From NCBI GenBank assembly GCA_964369225.1, contig CAYJER010000004.1, positions 27,736 to 91,735 of the forward strand: a stretch of DNA of 64,000 bases. The letters are read 5' to 3'. Shown here piece after piece: positions 26,268 to 36,900 of the stretch. Under the pieces are notes generated by a model, which worked only from the letters and a program-made list of their open reading frames with translations, did not search any database and was not told where the DNA came from. This DNA comes from SIG603 sp964369225 (GTDB lineage Bacteria > Bacillota > Clostridia > Oscillospirales > Acutalibacteraceae). The position numbers were made by a program, and so were the translations under genes. The first letter of the stretch is position 1. Every line of letters begins with the position of its first letter.

Positions 26268-29200
26268 ATGAAGATTTTCAAGAAACGTTTATTATCGTTG
26301 GCTTTGGTTTCGTCTATGCTTGTGCAGTTAGCTATACCTAACTATGTCTACAGCACAACACTTTCAGAAACACAAATTCAGCAACTAGTAAGTGGTCAAG
26401 TGGGTGAATTAGACCTATTAGGACTAGAACCAGAATTTAGTCCGTTGCCTAGCACAGAGCCAGATCCAAGTACAGAGCCTGGTGAAAGCGCCAAACCGAT
26501 AGAAACTCCGCCTGTAATCACACAGCAAAAGTCAAATGTGCCACAGCAGGCAAGTGAAGAAACCAGAGTTGATTGGTATCAAGTAGAGGGAATTATTGGT
26601 GGATCTGTTAAATTTAACACAAGCACAGGTGAGATAACAGATGCTGACAATAGTGTTACAGTAGCTAACATACCATCCACAATTAATGGTGTGACAGTTA
26701 CCGAAATTGGAAGTTCGGCATTTTATAATAACCAAGTACTGACAACAGTGTCTATTCCAGATACTGTAACTTATATTGATTCTAGTGCGTTCTATAATTG
26801 TAAAAGTTTAAGTTCGCTAGAGATTAACTCTGCACAAACTACATGGAATAGCAGTGCGTTTGCTGGTCTAACTTCTCTACTAAGTGCAGGGCCTAAAGGT
26901 TCAGGGGCAGATTTAATTTTCGCATGGACTGACTCTTTGCCGGAATATGCCTTTAGGGATTTTGACTATCTAACTAGCGTTATTTTACCAGATGGTCTAA
27001 CAAGTATTGGTGATTATGCGTTCTATTTTTTAACTGAATTAGAGTCTGTAAACATTCCAAGCACTGTAACTAGTATTGGAACAAGAGCCTTTGAGAATGC
27101 AGAAAGTTTAAAATCTATAATTATTCCAGATGGAGTAACCACAATAGGTTCATCTGTGTTTGATGACTGCTATGCACTTGAAACAGTTGTCTTACCACAG
27201 ACACTTTTAACTATAGGAAATTCAGCTTTTAATGATTGTAGAGCTTTAAAGGCTATAGATATTCCGGCTTCTGTTACATATGTAGATACTGATGCTTTCT
27301 TAAACTGCTACAATTTGTCAAGTATTAAGGTAAGGTCTACTGAAACAGAGTTTTACCAGTATGGAGTTTTTGAGAACACAGGTGTTACAAGTGTAGGTTT
27401 ACCTGGCAGTGGTGCAGGCTTTGAAATTCCATGGACAGAAGAAATTCCAGCCGCATTTTTTAACGAGTGGATTAAGCTTGAAACTGTTATTCTGCCTGAT
27501 ACCATAACAACTATTCCTGAATATACATTCTCAAGTTGTGATATGCTTAAAAGTATAAACTTGCCTAACTCGCTTACAAGGCTTGAGAATTACGCTTTTC
27601 AGGATTGTATTTCGCTTGAAAGCATTACAATTCCTGGTAATATAAGCTTTTTAGGTGACTCTGTTTTTAAAAACAATCAGTCCCTTAAGACAGTTGTTAT
27701 TAACGAGGGTCTAACAGAAATATCTAATTCTATGTTTTATGACTGCGTTGCGCTTGAATCTGTTACTATTCCAAATTCTGTCACATTAATTGACTATTGG
27801 GCGTTTTATAACAATAAAATGCTTAACAATGTAACTATTCCAAGCAGTGTAAAGACTATTAATGACAGTGCGTTTGAAAACTGCCAAAGTCTTAGCAGTA
27901 TAATTATTCCTGAAAGTGTAACAACATTAGGATATAGTTCATTTAATGGATGCACTTCACTTTCTAAGGTTCAAATTTTCATGAATGATAACGCCAACTA
28001 TAGAGCGAGCGGAAATTCAGGAATTTTTGAGAATACTGCAATTACAAGTGCTGGTCCTATGAATGATGGCAACGAATACGACTTAGAATTTGCATGGAAA
28101 ACAATTATCCCACGCCGTATGTTCAGAGAAATGGACTCACTTGTTAGTATAACCATTCCAGAGGGTGTAACAACTATTCATGAGTACGCCTTTTATCATG
28201 CTAGCAATCTTACAGACGTATCATTACCTAGCACATTAAAGGTAATAGGTTGGCATTCGTTTAGAGACACCCCAATAGCTTCTATAACTTTGCCGTTAGG
28301 TTTAACTGATATTGATTCACATGCTTTTATGGATTGCAAAAATCTAACAAATATCGTTATACCTGAAACTGTGCAAACTATAGATAGCTATGCCTTTCAA
28401 AATTGCACATCTTTGCAGAGTATAACACTGCCTACTGGTCTAAAAACAATTGAAGATTATATTTTTTCAGGCTGTAGTGTGCTTAATAATGTTACTTTGC
28501 CTCTCAGTTTAGAGGAGATAGGAAGTTATGCCTTTAATAATGCCGTTATGCTAGAGAGTATTGATATTCCTAGCACTGTTAAAGAGATACAAACCAGTGC
28601 ATTTTCGGGTTGTACGGTGCTTGATGATATCACTTTAAGGGGTGAAAACACAAATATTTATAGTAATGTTTTTACAGGCACAGCGGTAACATCAGCAGGT
28701 GCTATAGGCAGTGGCGCAGACTTTGAGTTTGCTTATACAAGTGTTTTGCCTGACTATATGTTTGAGGGTTGTGAAAAGCTTACAACTGTGACTATTCCAA
28801 GCACTGTTACTGAGATAGGCGATGAAGTATTTAATGATTGTGGTAGCCTAGATGGAGTAATTTTACCACAGGGGTTGACAACAATGGGTGCCAGTGTTTT
28901 CCGTGATTGCACTGCGCTTAGTTCAATTTCAATTCCAGAAGGTGTCACAAAAATTGATTACTATAGTTTTATGGGATGTAGTTCACTGGTTTCAGTAACA
29001 CTTCCAAGCACTATAAAAACAATTGGAACTCAAAGTTTTTATCAGTGTGAAAAGCTAAACTCTATAAACTTACCAGACGGATTAACCACTATAAGCAGTC
29101 ACGCTTTTTCTGATACCGCTTTAACTAATGTTACTATTCCGAACACGGTTAGTTTAATCGCCAGTTTTGCGTTTCAGAACTGTCATGAATTAAAAGAAGT

Positions 29201-32200
29201 TAAAATTGAAGAGGGCGAAACTAGTACCGAGATTGATTACAGAGCATTCTATGACACACCGTTGTTAGAGAAATTGGTAATTCCAAGAACGGTAACAGAA
29301 ATTCATACAAATGCAATTTACAAAACAGATAATTTAGTAATTCATTGTTTTGAAAACAGTACAGCGCATGAGTTTGCAAAGGCTAAGGGCATAGAAATAG
29401 TAATCACTGTAGACCCAGACCTTGAAAACCCTGTGATTACTCAACTAGTAGCCGCTCAAGTGTTGGAGGGCTATTACAATGAAGGAAATGTTAAAATTGA
29501 CTTCACAGTTACTGACAATATGTTAGCAGACAGAGTAGAACTTTATTACGCTGTTAAGGGAAGCGAAACTTATGAAGAAATTACAAGTCTTACAGCAACA
29601 GTAGATGCAGATATAACTGTGTTTGAGGGAGAGTTTTATTGGGATATATCAGCGATTACCTCTGGAACTTATACAATTAAAATGATAGCTTATGATGGGC
29701 AAACAGGTTCTAGCGAGAAATCAATAGATATAGCAATAGACACTACAGCACCTCCAGTTCCAGAACTTTCTTATATATCTACTTCTAATTATATAGAAAT
29801 TAACTGGGAAGACTATCTGCCTATGGAAGAAATAGATAGATATAGGCTATATAGATCAACTGAAAACAGTGGTTATGTTAATATTTACAACAGTTCAAAT
29901 GGTGGTGCTAAATATCGTGACACATATCAATTAGTTCAAGATACTACATACACATATTATCTACTAGTTATTGATCTTTACGGCAACGAAACTAGAAGTG
30001 AAAACTTAGAAGTTCTATACGCAACAGACACTGAAAGTCCTGAAATAGTTTCTATGACGCCACCTGCTCCAAGAGAAGAAGCACCGAACGAGTTAGCCTC
30101 TGTTAGATATTCAACAGATATAGTGGTTCGTGCAACTGATAACTACAAATTGAGCAAGGCTGTAATAGAGTACAGACTTCGTGGTGGTGAATATATTCTT
30201 ATTGAAGAGATTTTAGTTTCAGGTTCACCAAAGACGTATGACTTTAGAACTACATGGGATACATCTGACCTAGCAGAGGGCGAATACGAGATTAGGGCGA
30301 CTGTCTATGACGCAAGTGTTATAGAAGTGCCAGAGGACGACCCTGATTATATTTCAAATCCGCCGGCTGTGCTTGTGCATCCTGTAATGGTTTATAATTA
30401 TGATGACGTTGTAGCTCCTAGTAATGTAACAGTTACATCACAAGACTATGGCATGGCTACCCTAACATGGGAGTACAGCGGAAACGAAAATTTCTTAGAG
30501 AAGTTTATAATCTATAAGGCAGACGATGCAAACGGCACAAATAAAACATATGTTGGTGTAGCAGGCTCAAAACAAAGAACACAAAATGTTCCACTAAACA
30601 TAACAGGTGAAAACGAGTTCTTTACAATTGTAGCGGTTGACATTTACGACAACGAAATGGCAAGTGAATACATTACTGTTAAACCAACAGTCACAGACAG
30701 TGAAAAACCAGTAGCTAAGATTACACCAAATGTAAGCTATGTAGAAATAGGTGCCGATAAATTTATCAATTTCTCTGCATTGACTTCTAGCGATAATGAC
30801 GAGATAGCGTCTTATGAATGGACATTTGACGGCACAGAAAAAAGATACACTGCCACAACAACTTATACATATAAGGGAACAGGCAATTCTTACACAGTAG
30901 AACTAAAGGTTACAGACAGGGCAGGCAACAGCACTACTACACAAAAAACTATAGATGTCTATGACCCTGAAAATCCTATAGAGGGTTACACAATACTTAA
31001 TCTTTCAGTTGTAAACGGATATATGAGCGGAACACCTGGAATTGAAAATGCAGAAGTTGTTATAAGTGGAATTAACGACTATGAGACCATAGCTATTACT
31101 CCAAATAACGGAATGATAAGCGTTATAGTTCCAAAGGGTAAGCTTACAATTTCAGTCATGGCAGATGGTTTTGTATCCACAAGCCGTGAAGTAGAGGTTG
31201 GCGACAGTGAGACAGGAGAATTTAACTTTACAATTGGTCTTGCCGGTTTAGATGTAAAAACCGTTGACGGTAGCCTTACTTTTGAAGAAATGACTTATGA
31301 TGAAATTGTAGAAGCCGGAATAGATGTAAATCACCCTGATAACAGCCATGTATGGGAGTTCTCTGTAACATTAGAGTTCTCGCCTGGAATAGATGGCTTA
31401 GGCGTAATACAAGTACCAGTAACCACATATTATAACTCTAGTGGCGACATGGTAGGTGAGCCGCTTAACTGGGGCTGGAGTAGCTTTGAGCGAGACGGCG
31501 GAGATTATACAGACATTTGGCTACCTGATGGTGAGTTTGATGACTATATAGATGGATGGCTAAGTGATATTGAAATAGGTATTTTCCCAATTTCTGAAAA
31601 GTTCTTATTAATCATTTACGGTGAAGCAAGATGGCTTAAAGAGATGTACAATGTTGAATTAATGGTAATCAATAATTCTTACACAGATGACATTACAGAC
31701 TGCGTTGCAAACCTTAACTTGCCTGACGGCTTAAGTCTTGCAGCTATGACAGGTTCACAACAGTCATTAACTGCAAATATCGGAACAGTTGCTAAGAAAG
31801 ATGATGCAAACGCACAGGCAAATATTGAAACAGTAAACTGGTATGTAAGAGGTGATAAAGAAGGCGAGTACACATTATCAGCAGATGTTCAAGGGTTACA
31901 AGCTGGTGTACCATTCTCTACAACATTTGAAACACAGGAAAAACTAAAAGTCTATGCAGGTTCAGCACTGAAAATGACAGTTTATGTACCGAATAAGGCT
32001 TATAGAGGTGAAGAGTATGAAGTTAAGTTCGAGCTTGAAAATGTAAGCGGTAAAGATTTATACAATCTATCTTTTGCGATTACAGGCGCAGAACAATACA
32101 GAGTGCTTTATCAAGGACCACACGAGATAGAAAGAGAACTTTTAACTCAAGAAGATTTTGGAGACAAATACACAAAGAAAATCGGTGTGTTATCTCCTGG

Positions 32201-33926
32201 TGAAAAAGTGACAATCGACTTCTCAACAACAATTTGGTTTAATTCAGTCTTAGAATTTATGGACTTAGGACCTTTCGATGTAGCTTATTATCTTGATGAT
32301 GTATTTGTTACAACTTTAGAAGGAAGTACAACAGAAATTCCAACAGAATTTGTTATAGTAGAGTCTAACCATGGTAGTTTTTATGATTGGCAGTTTGAGT
32401 ACGATAGCGAAGAAGAGGCGATGAGAGCCGCTATAGACATTATATCAGAAAATTACCAAGAAGCTCTTTATTCTTCACTGGGTGCAAAAGATATCTATAC
32501 ATTTGAGGCAGGTGAGGGAGATGCCGCCAAGGCGACAATCACACTAGAAAATGGTAGATTTGCACAATCTGACAACGTAATTCAGCCACGAATGAGAACA
32601 ATGGCACTTACTCAAGATAGCATTGTAGTGTATACCGATGCTAAAGAGGGTGCGTACTCCATAAGCGAAGACGGCAAGACCCTAACTTTAATTGGTGATG
32701 CAAACATTTATGTTGATTCTGTGGCACTGGGCGAGGCATCTTTAAGCTGTACAACATATGACGAAACAGCTAGAAAAGCCAATATCTACAAACTAAATTA
32801 CAATGTGACAGAGCAAATTGACAATGTTGGAACAGAATTAATTCTTCAAGCCCCTGTGCAAAATACAGTAGGTATTCCATTCTCATGGGATATGGCAAAT
32901 AAGGTTACATTCCCTTATCTAATTACAAATGCAGAAGGAATTTATATTACAAATGCAGAAAACGAGAAATGGGAAATTATTGGTGCAGACACCACAGGTT
33001 TAAGCATTGATAAAGGCGAGCTTTATGTTGACAGCACAGCACAGTCAGGCGAATACACAATCAAACTTTCTTTAAGTGACACAGTATTTGCCACACAAAA
33101 AATCACTGTAAATGCAAGAGACACAGGATTAAAAGTTTTAGTGTTTGATGAAAGCGGTGCAGTAACTGGGGCGACAGTCACATTGGGTGAAAAAAATGTA
33201 GCAGAGAATATTTCAGGCGAATACATTACTACAGCTCCAAACGGAAATTATCAACTAAAAGTAGTAAGTGGAGCTAAGACTTTAACAACAGATGTCAATA
33301 TAGCTACACAAGACAAACAATTAATGCTTTACATGCCAAGCGGAGAGGTTGACAGCCTAGAACTTAAAGGAAATGTAGAAAATGTAGTGATAGGCGAGGG
33401 CGTTACAAGCGATAGGTTAATAGTTGAAGTAAGCGAGAATTATACTCAATCTGACAAGGCTCTTATCGAAAATTCTAGTTTAAGCGATACTATAGTAGAT
33501 GGAAGTTTCTATTTCTTTGATATAAGTGTAAGCAATTCTACTGGAAAATTAACTGAAACACAGGGTGTTTTACAAATTAAAATTCCTTATGATGTAAATG
33601 CAAAAACATCTGTATTAAGAGTTCATAATGGTGAAGTAGAAAAACTTAAGAGACTAACCGAAATGCCTAGCAGTTTTACAGACGGAACTTATTATCTCGA
33701 TACCGAAAACGGATACGCATATATCTATTCAAGTAAATTCTCAACCTTTGCCTTTGCAGAGACTTTCTATGAATTAGGCGATGCAAACCTAGATGGCGTG
33801 GTAAATGTTCTTGATGTAACCTATCTATATCAAAATATTAACAACACAGATACCTCGGTGGGAGATGTAAATGAAGATGGTAGTGTAAATATTCTTGATG
33901 TAACGTATCTATATAATAATCTGTAG
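26268..33926 (+). CDS. Giant secreted BspA-type LRR protein with C-terminal dockerin
   Basis: 2552-residue exported protein. Signal peptide at about 1-29, then a Pro/Glu/Ser-rich linker. Residues about 105-1050 are BspA-like leucine-rich repeats of the LRR_5 type (repeated FxxCxxLxxIxIPxxVTxIxxxAF pattern). Next come an Ig-like segment (1060-1160), a fibronectin III-like domain (1165-1255), a second one (about 1385-1475), a PKD-like domain (about 1480-1570), a carboxypeptidase-regulatory-like segment (about 1585-1655) and a long unassigned beta-rich part. The last 50 residues are a type I dockerin: two calcium loops, DANLDGVVNVLD and DVNEDGSVNILD, each followed by VTYLY. BspA repeats usually mediate adhesion. 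Dockerins bind cohesins, so the protein is probably assembled non-covalently at the surface. The next gene starts 20 bases downstream and offers a cohesin-like domain. Confidence 0.85.
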   Translation: MKIFKKRLLSLALVSSMLVQLAIPNYVYSTTLSETQIQQLVSGQVGELDLLGLEPEFSPLPSTEPDPSTEPGESAKPIETPPVITQQKSNVPQQASEETRVDWYQVEGIIGGSVKFNTSTGEITDADNSVTVANIPSTINGVTVTEIGSSAFYNNQVLTTVSIPDTVTYIDSSAFYNCKSLSSLEINSAQTTWNSSAFAGLTSLLSAGPKGSGADLIFAWTDSLPEYAFRDFDYLTSVILPDGLTSIGDYAFYFLTELESVNIPSTVTSIGTRAFENAESLKSIIIPDGVTTIGSSVFDDCYALETVVLPQTLLTIGNSAFNDCRALKAIDIPASVTYVDTDAFLNCYNLSSIKVRSTETEFYQYGVFENTGVTSVGLPGSGAGFEIPWTEEIPAAFFNEWIKLETVILPDTITTIPEYTFSSCDMLKSINLPNSLTRLENYAFQDCISLESITIPGNISFLGDSVFKNNQSLKTVVINEGLTEISNSMFYDCVALESVTIPNSVTLIDYWAFYNNKMLNNVTIPSSVKTINDSAFENCQSLSSIIIPESVTTLGYSSFNGCTSLSKVQIFMNDNANYRASGNSGIFENTAITSAGPMNDGNEYDLEFAWKTIIPRRMFREMDSLVSITIPEGVTTIHEYAFYHASNLTDVSLPSTLKVIGWHSFRDTPIASITLPLGLTDIDSHAFMDCKNLTNIVIPETVQTIDSYAFQNCTSLQSITLPTGLKTIEDYIFSGCSVLNNVTLPLSLEEIGSYAFNNAVMLESIDIPSTVKEIQTSAFSGCTVLDDITLRGENTNIYSNVFTGTAVTSAGAIGSGADFEFAYTSVLPDYMFEGCEKLTTVTIPSTVTEIGDEVFNDCGSLDGVILPQGLTTMGASVFRDCTALSSISIPEGVTKIDYYSFMGCSSLVSVTLPSTIKTIGTQSFYQCEKLNSINLPDGLTTISSHAFSDTALTNVTIPNTVSLIASFAFQNCHELKEVKIEEGETSTEIDYRAFYDTPLLEKLVIPRTVTEIHTNAIYKTDNLVIHCFENSTAHEFAKAKGIEIVITVDPDLENPVITQLVAAQVLEGYYNEGNVKIDFTVTDNMLADRVELYYAVKGSETYEEITSLTATVDADITVFEGEFYWDISAITSGTYTIKMIAYDGQTGSSEKSIDIAIDTTAPPVPELSYISTSNYIEINWEDYLPMEEIDRYRLYRSTENSGYVNIYNSSNGGAKYRDTYQLVQDTTYTYYLLVIDLYGNETRSENLEVLYATDTESPEIVSMTPPAPREEAPNELASVRYSTDIVVRATDNYKLSKAVIEYRLRGGEYILIEEILVSGSPKTYDFRTTWDTSDLAEGEYEIRATVYDASVIEVPEDDPDYISNPPAVLVHPVMVYNYDDVVAPSNVTVTSQDYGMATLTWEYSGNENFLEKFIIYKADDANGTNKTYVGVAGSKQRTQNVPLNITGENEFFTIVAVDIYDNEMASEYITVKPTVTDSEKPVAKITPNVSYVEIGADKFINFSALTSSDNDEIASYEWTFDGTEKRYTATTTYTYKGTGNSYTVELKVTDRAGNSTTTQKTIDVYDPENPIEGYTILNLSVVNGYMSGTPGIENAEVVISGINDYETIAITPNNGMISVIVPKGKLTISVMADGFVSTSREVEVGDSETGEFNFTIGLAGLDVKTVDGSLTFEEMTYDEIVEAGIDVNHPDNSHVWEFSVTLEFSPGIDGLGVIQVPVTTYYNSSGDMVGEPLNWGWSSFERDGGDYTDIWLPDGEFDDYIDGWLSDIEIGIFPISEKFLLIIYGEARWLKEMYNVELMVINNSYTDDITDCVANLNLPDGLSLAAMTGSQQSLTANIGTVAKKDDANAQANIETVNWYVRGDKEGEYTLSADVQGLQAGVPFSTTFETQEKLKVYAGSALKMTVYVPNKAYRGEEYEVKFELENVSGKDLYNLSFAITGAEQYRVLYQGPHEIERELLTQEDFGDKYTKKIGVLSPGEKVTIDFSTTIWFNSVLEFMDLGPFDVAYYLDDVFVTTLEGSTTEIPTEFVIVESNHGSFYDWQFEYDSEEEAMRAAIDIISENYQEALYSSLGAKDIYTFEAGEGDAAKATITLENGRFAQSDNVIQPRMRTMALTQDSIVVYTDAKEGAYSISEDGKTLTLIGDANIYVDSVALGEASLSCTTYDETARKANIYKLNYNVTEQIDNVGTELILQAPVQNTVGIPFSWDMANKVTFPYLITNAEGIYITNAENEKWEIIGADTTGLSIDKGELYVDSTAQSGEYTIKLSLSDTVFATQKITVNARDTGLKVLVFDESGAVTGATVTLGEKNVAENISGEYITTAPNGNYQLKVVSGAKTLTTDVNIATQDKQLMLYMPSGEVDSLELKGNVENVVIGEGVTSDRLIVEVSENYTQSDKALIENSSLSDTIVDGSFYFFDISVSNSTGKLTETQGVLQIKIPYDVNAKTSVLRVHNGEVEKLKRLTEMPSSFTDGTYYLDTENGYAYIYSSKFSTFAFAETFYELGDANLDGVVNVLDVTYLYQNINNTDTSVGDVNEDGSVNILDVTYLYNNL

Positions 33927-33946
33927 TTTGAAAAGGAGAAAGTAGA

Positions 33947-36900
33947 ATGAAAAATATATTTAAGAAAGTTCTTGCGACTGTTTTAAGTGCCACTATGATT
34001 TTTAGTGGCATGACAGTCTCGGCTAATGAAACGCCAGATGCTACCATGACTTTTACTACAAAAGACAAAGTGGTAAGCGTAGGCGATGAAGTCACCTACA
34101 CAATAGAGCTGAATTTAAAAGAAAACAGCCAGATGATGAGCTATCAATTTCAATTAGTTCCTCCTAAAGGATTTGTCTATAAGAGTGATAGCATAAACGC
34201 AACTAGAAATGGCAATCCAAACGTACAAACAGAGTTCCAAAAGCAAACAGGATTTACTCTTCAAGATTTTGACATTGATGATATGTTTGGTAAATCAGCG
34301 TCGTTTTTCTCTACCTTTAACGGAACATATATAGTACTGCATGACATTACTTTCACAGTAACTGAAGATGCTGTAGTTGGTGAAAATGTTTTGGGAATTG
34401 AAAACGTTATAGTTGGTAACAGCAATTCAGTTGGATTGTCAAACAAGGCAACAGCAGACACAGTAACAGTAGTAGACAACATAGACACAGCCGAGGTTCT
34501 AGGCATAGTGACCCCTGAAATGGAGGCAGAGCCTGTAGCACTTAAGGATATAACAGTTCCTCTAAATGCGAAATATGATGTAACAGCAATTGACTGGACA
34601 CCAATTGTAGAAAACAATTTCTTGCCATCACAAGAGTATAAGGCGACAGTCACTCTTACAGCCGATACTTATTATCAGTTTACAAGTAGCACCAATTTGC
34701 CTGTAATGGCTGGCGTAAGCGCTACAAATAAAGTTGTTGGAGCTAATGGTGCAACACTTAAATTTGACTTAGCGTTTAATAAAACCGAGTCAGCAATAAA
34801 AGATATAGAGATTAGTGGTAGCAGTTCTGCCCTAATTCCAGAGACTGGTGATACTTCTTACAGTTATAGTAGCACAGTAACAGACACAGAAAATGAAACA
34901 ATAGAAGTTACGCCCTCTTGGGTGGCTACCCTTAGCGATGGTAGCGCTCTTCCTAGTGGTATTAGTTTTGATAGTAATACTGCGACGCTCAAGGTAAGCG
35001 AGGGTGCGTCTCCTGCAACCGTGAAAATTAAGGCTACAGCCACAAAAGACGGAATAGTAGTTACCGACACTATAGACGTAACAGTAGCTAATATAGAGGT
35101 TGACTGGAGTGTTCTAGGGGTTAAAAATGAAATAACTTACGGGGATACAAAGGTATCTGCCTTTGAAAATTGGTCCGAGTCAGCAGTTGCAACAATGAAT
35201 GGTAATCAGCTAAATGGTGAGTTCTCTATAGTCAATAAAGATGAGGTACTATCAGCTGGCAACAGAGAAATTACTGTAATGTTTACAGTAATAGGCGGCG
35301 ACTTTGCAGGTGCGACAGTTTCAAATACTTTTAATATCAATGTTTTACAAAAGAATTTGAGATGGACAATAGGCGAGGCAGAAGATAAAGTCTATGACGG
35401 AACAAACACAGCTTCAGTCAAAACAGCTCCAAAACTTGAAGGTGTAATTAATAATGATGATGTTAAGATAAGTGTTGGAAAAATCAATTTTAATGATAAA
35501 AATGTAGCTGATGGAAAACAAGTTACAGCCACAGAATATTCTATAATTGGTGAAGATATAGCTAATTATAAACTTGAAAATGAGCAACCTACATTTAATA
35601 ATGCAAATATTACTAAGGCGGAAAGCATTATAAATAATGCACAAATTAGCTCAAATGATATTACTTATGGAGAAGTATTCACAGTTACAGCAGACATTGG
35701 TTTAAATCCGGTTCAAAATAGAAACAGAACAATTGATGACACAAAGACAGCTGTGCTTAAATATGGCGAAATTGTGCTTGATACTCAAACAAATGTAACA
35801 GAGAATTCTACTGTAAGTTTTGAAGTAGACACAAAAAGCCAAATTATTCCTAGTTCGGCGTTTGACTCAACAGAGAAAACTTTCACAATAGTTTGGAGCG
35901 GTGATGAAAACCTTAACTCTAGTTCAGCTACTGTCAAGGCAACTCTTAACAAAAGTCAAGTTACAGTCACGGCAACAGCTAGTGATAAAATCTATGATGC
36001 AAATAAAAATGCTAATAATTTAATGTTGACTGTAAATGACAATCTAGCACAAGATACAGTTACGGCAACAGGCACAGGTACTTATTCAGATAAAAATGTT
36101 GGAGAAAATAAGACTATAACTGTATCAAACATAGTTCTAGCTGGTGAAGATGCAGGCTATTATAAACTAGCACCTACAGAAGTTACTTCACAAGCCGACA
36201 TAACAGCAAAAGAAATAAGCTGGATAGAAGGTGCTGTAGAAAACAAAGTTTATGATGGAACAAGGGCTTCTACTATCACAGTAGAACCTAAATTAGACGG
36301 TGTAGTGTTAGATGATAATATTAATATTGTAGTTGGTAAGGCAATGTTCGTTGATGAAAATGTTGGAGAAAACAAGACTTTAATTGCAGATTCTTACAAC
36401 ATTTCAGGAGACGATATAGGTAACTATACTCTTAAAACAGATCAACCTACTTTCTCTACTGCTAATATCACAGTAAAGGCTATTAGTTGGAGCATAAATT
36501 CAACAGTTGATGACAAAGTATACGACGGTGATAAATCTGCTACAATAGCAATTCAACCAGATTTAACAGACGTTATACAAGACGATGAAATACAAATTAA
36601 TGTAGGAAAAGTAGAATTTACAAGTGCAGATGTAGCCGAAAACATTACAGTAATAGCAAGCGGATATTCAATAACAGGAGCAGATGTAGCTAATTATAGC
36701 TTGCCTGTAAATCAACCAGTATTTAGTCCGGCGGACATAACAGCAAAGTCACTTAGTGAGTCTATGATAAACATTGACCCTAGTTCATATGTGTTTACTG
36801 GAACAGATATAATTCCTACTTTTAATGTGGACGATATAGCCGGAATAGACACAAATGATTATTCAGTAAGCTATGAAGATAACATTAACGTTGGCATGGC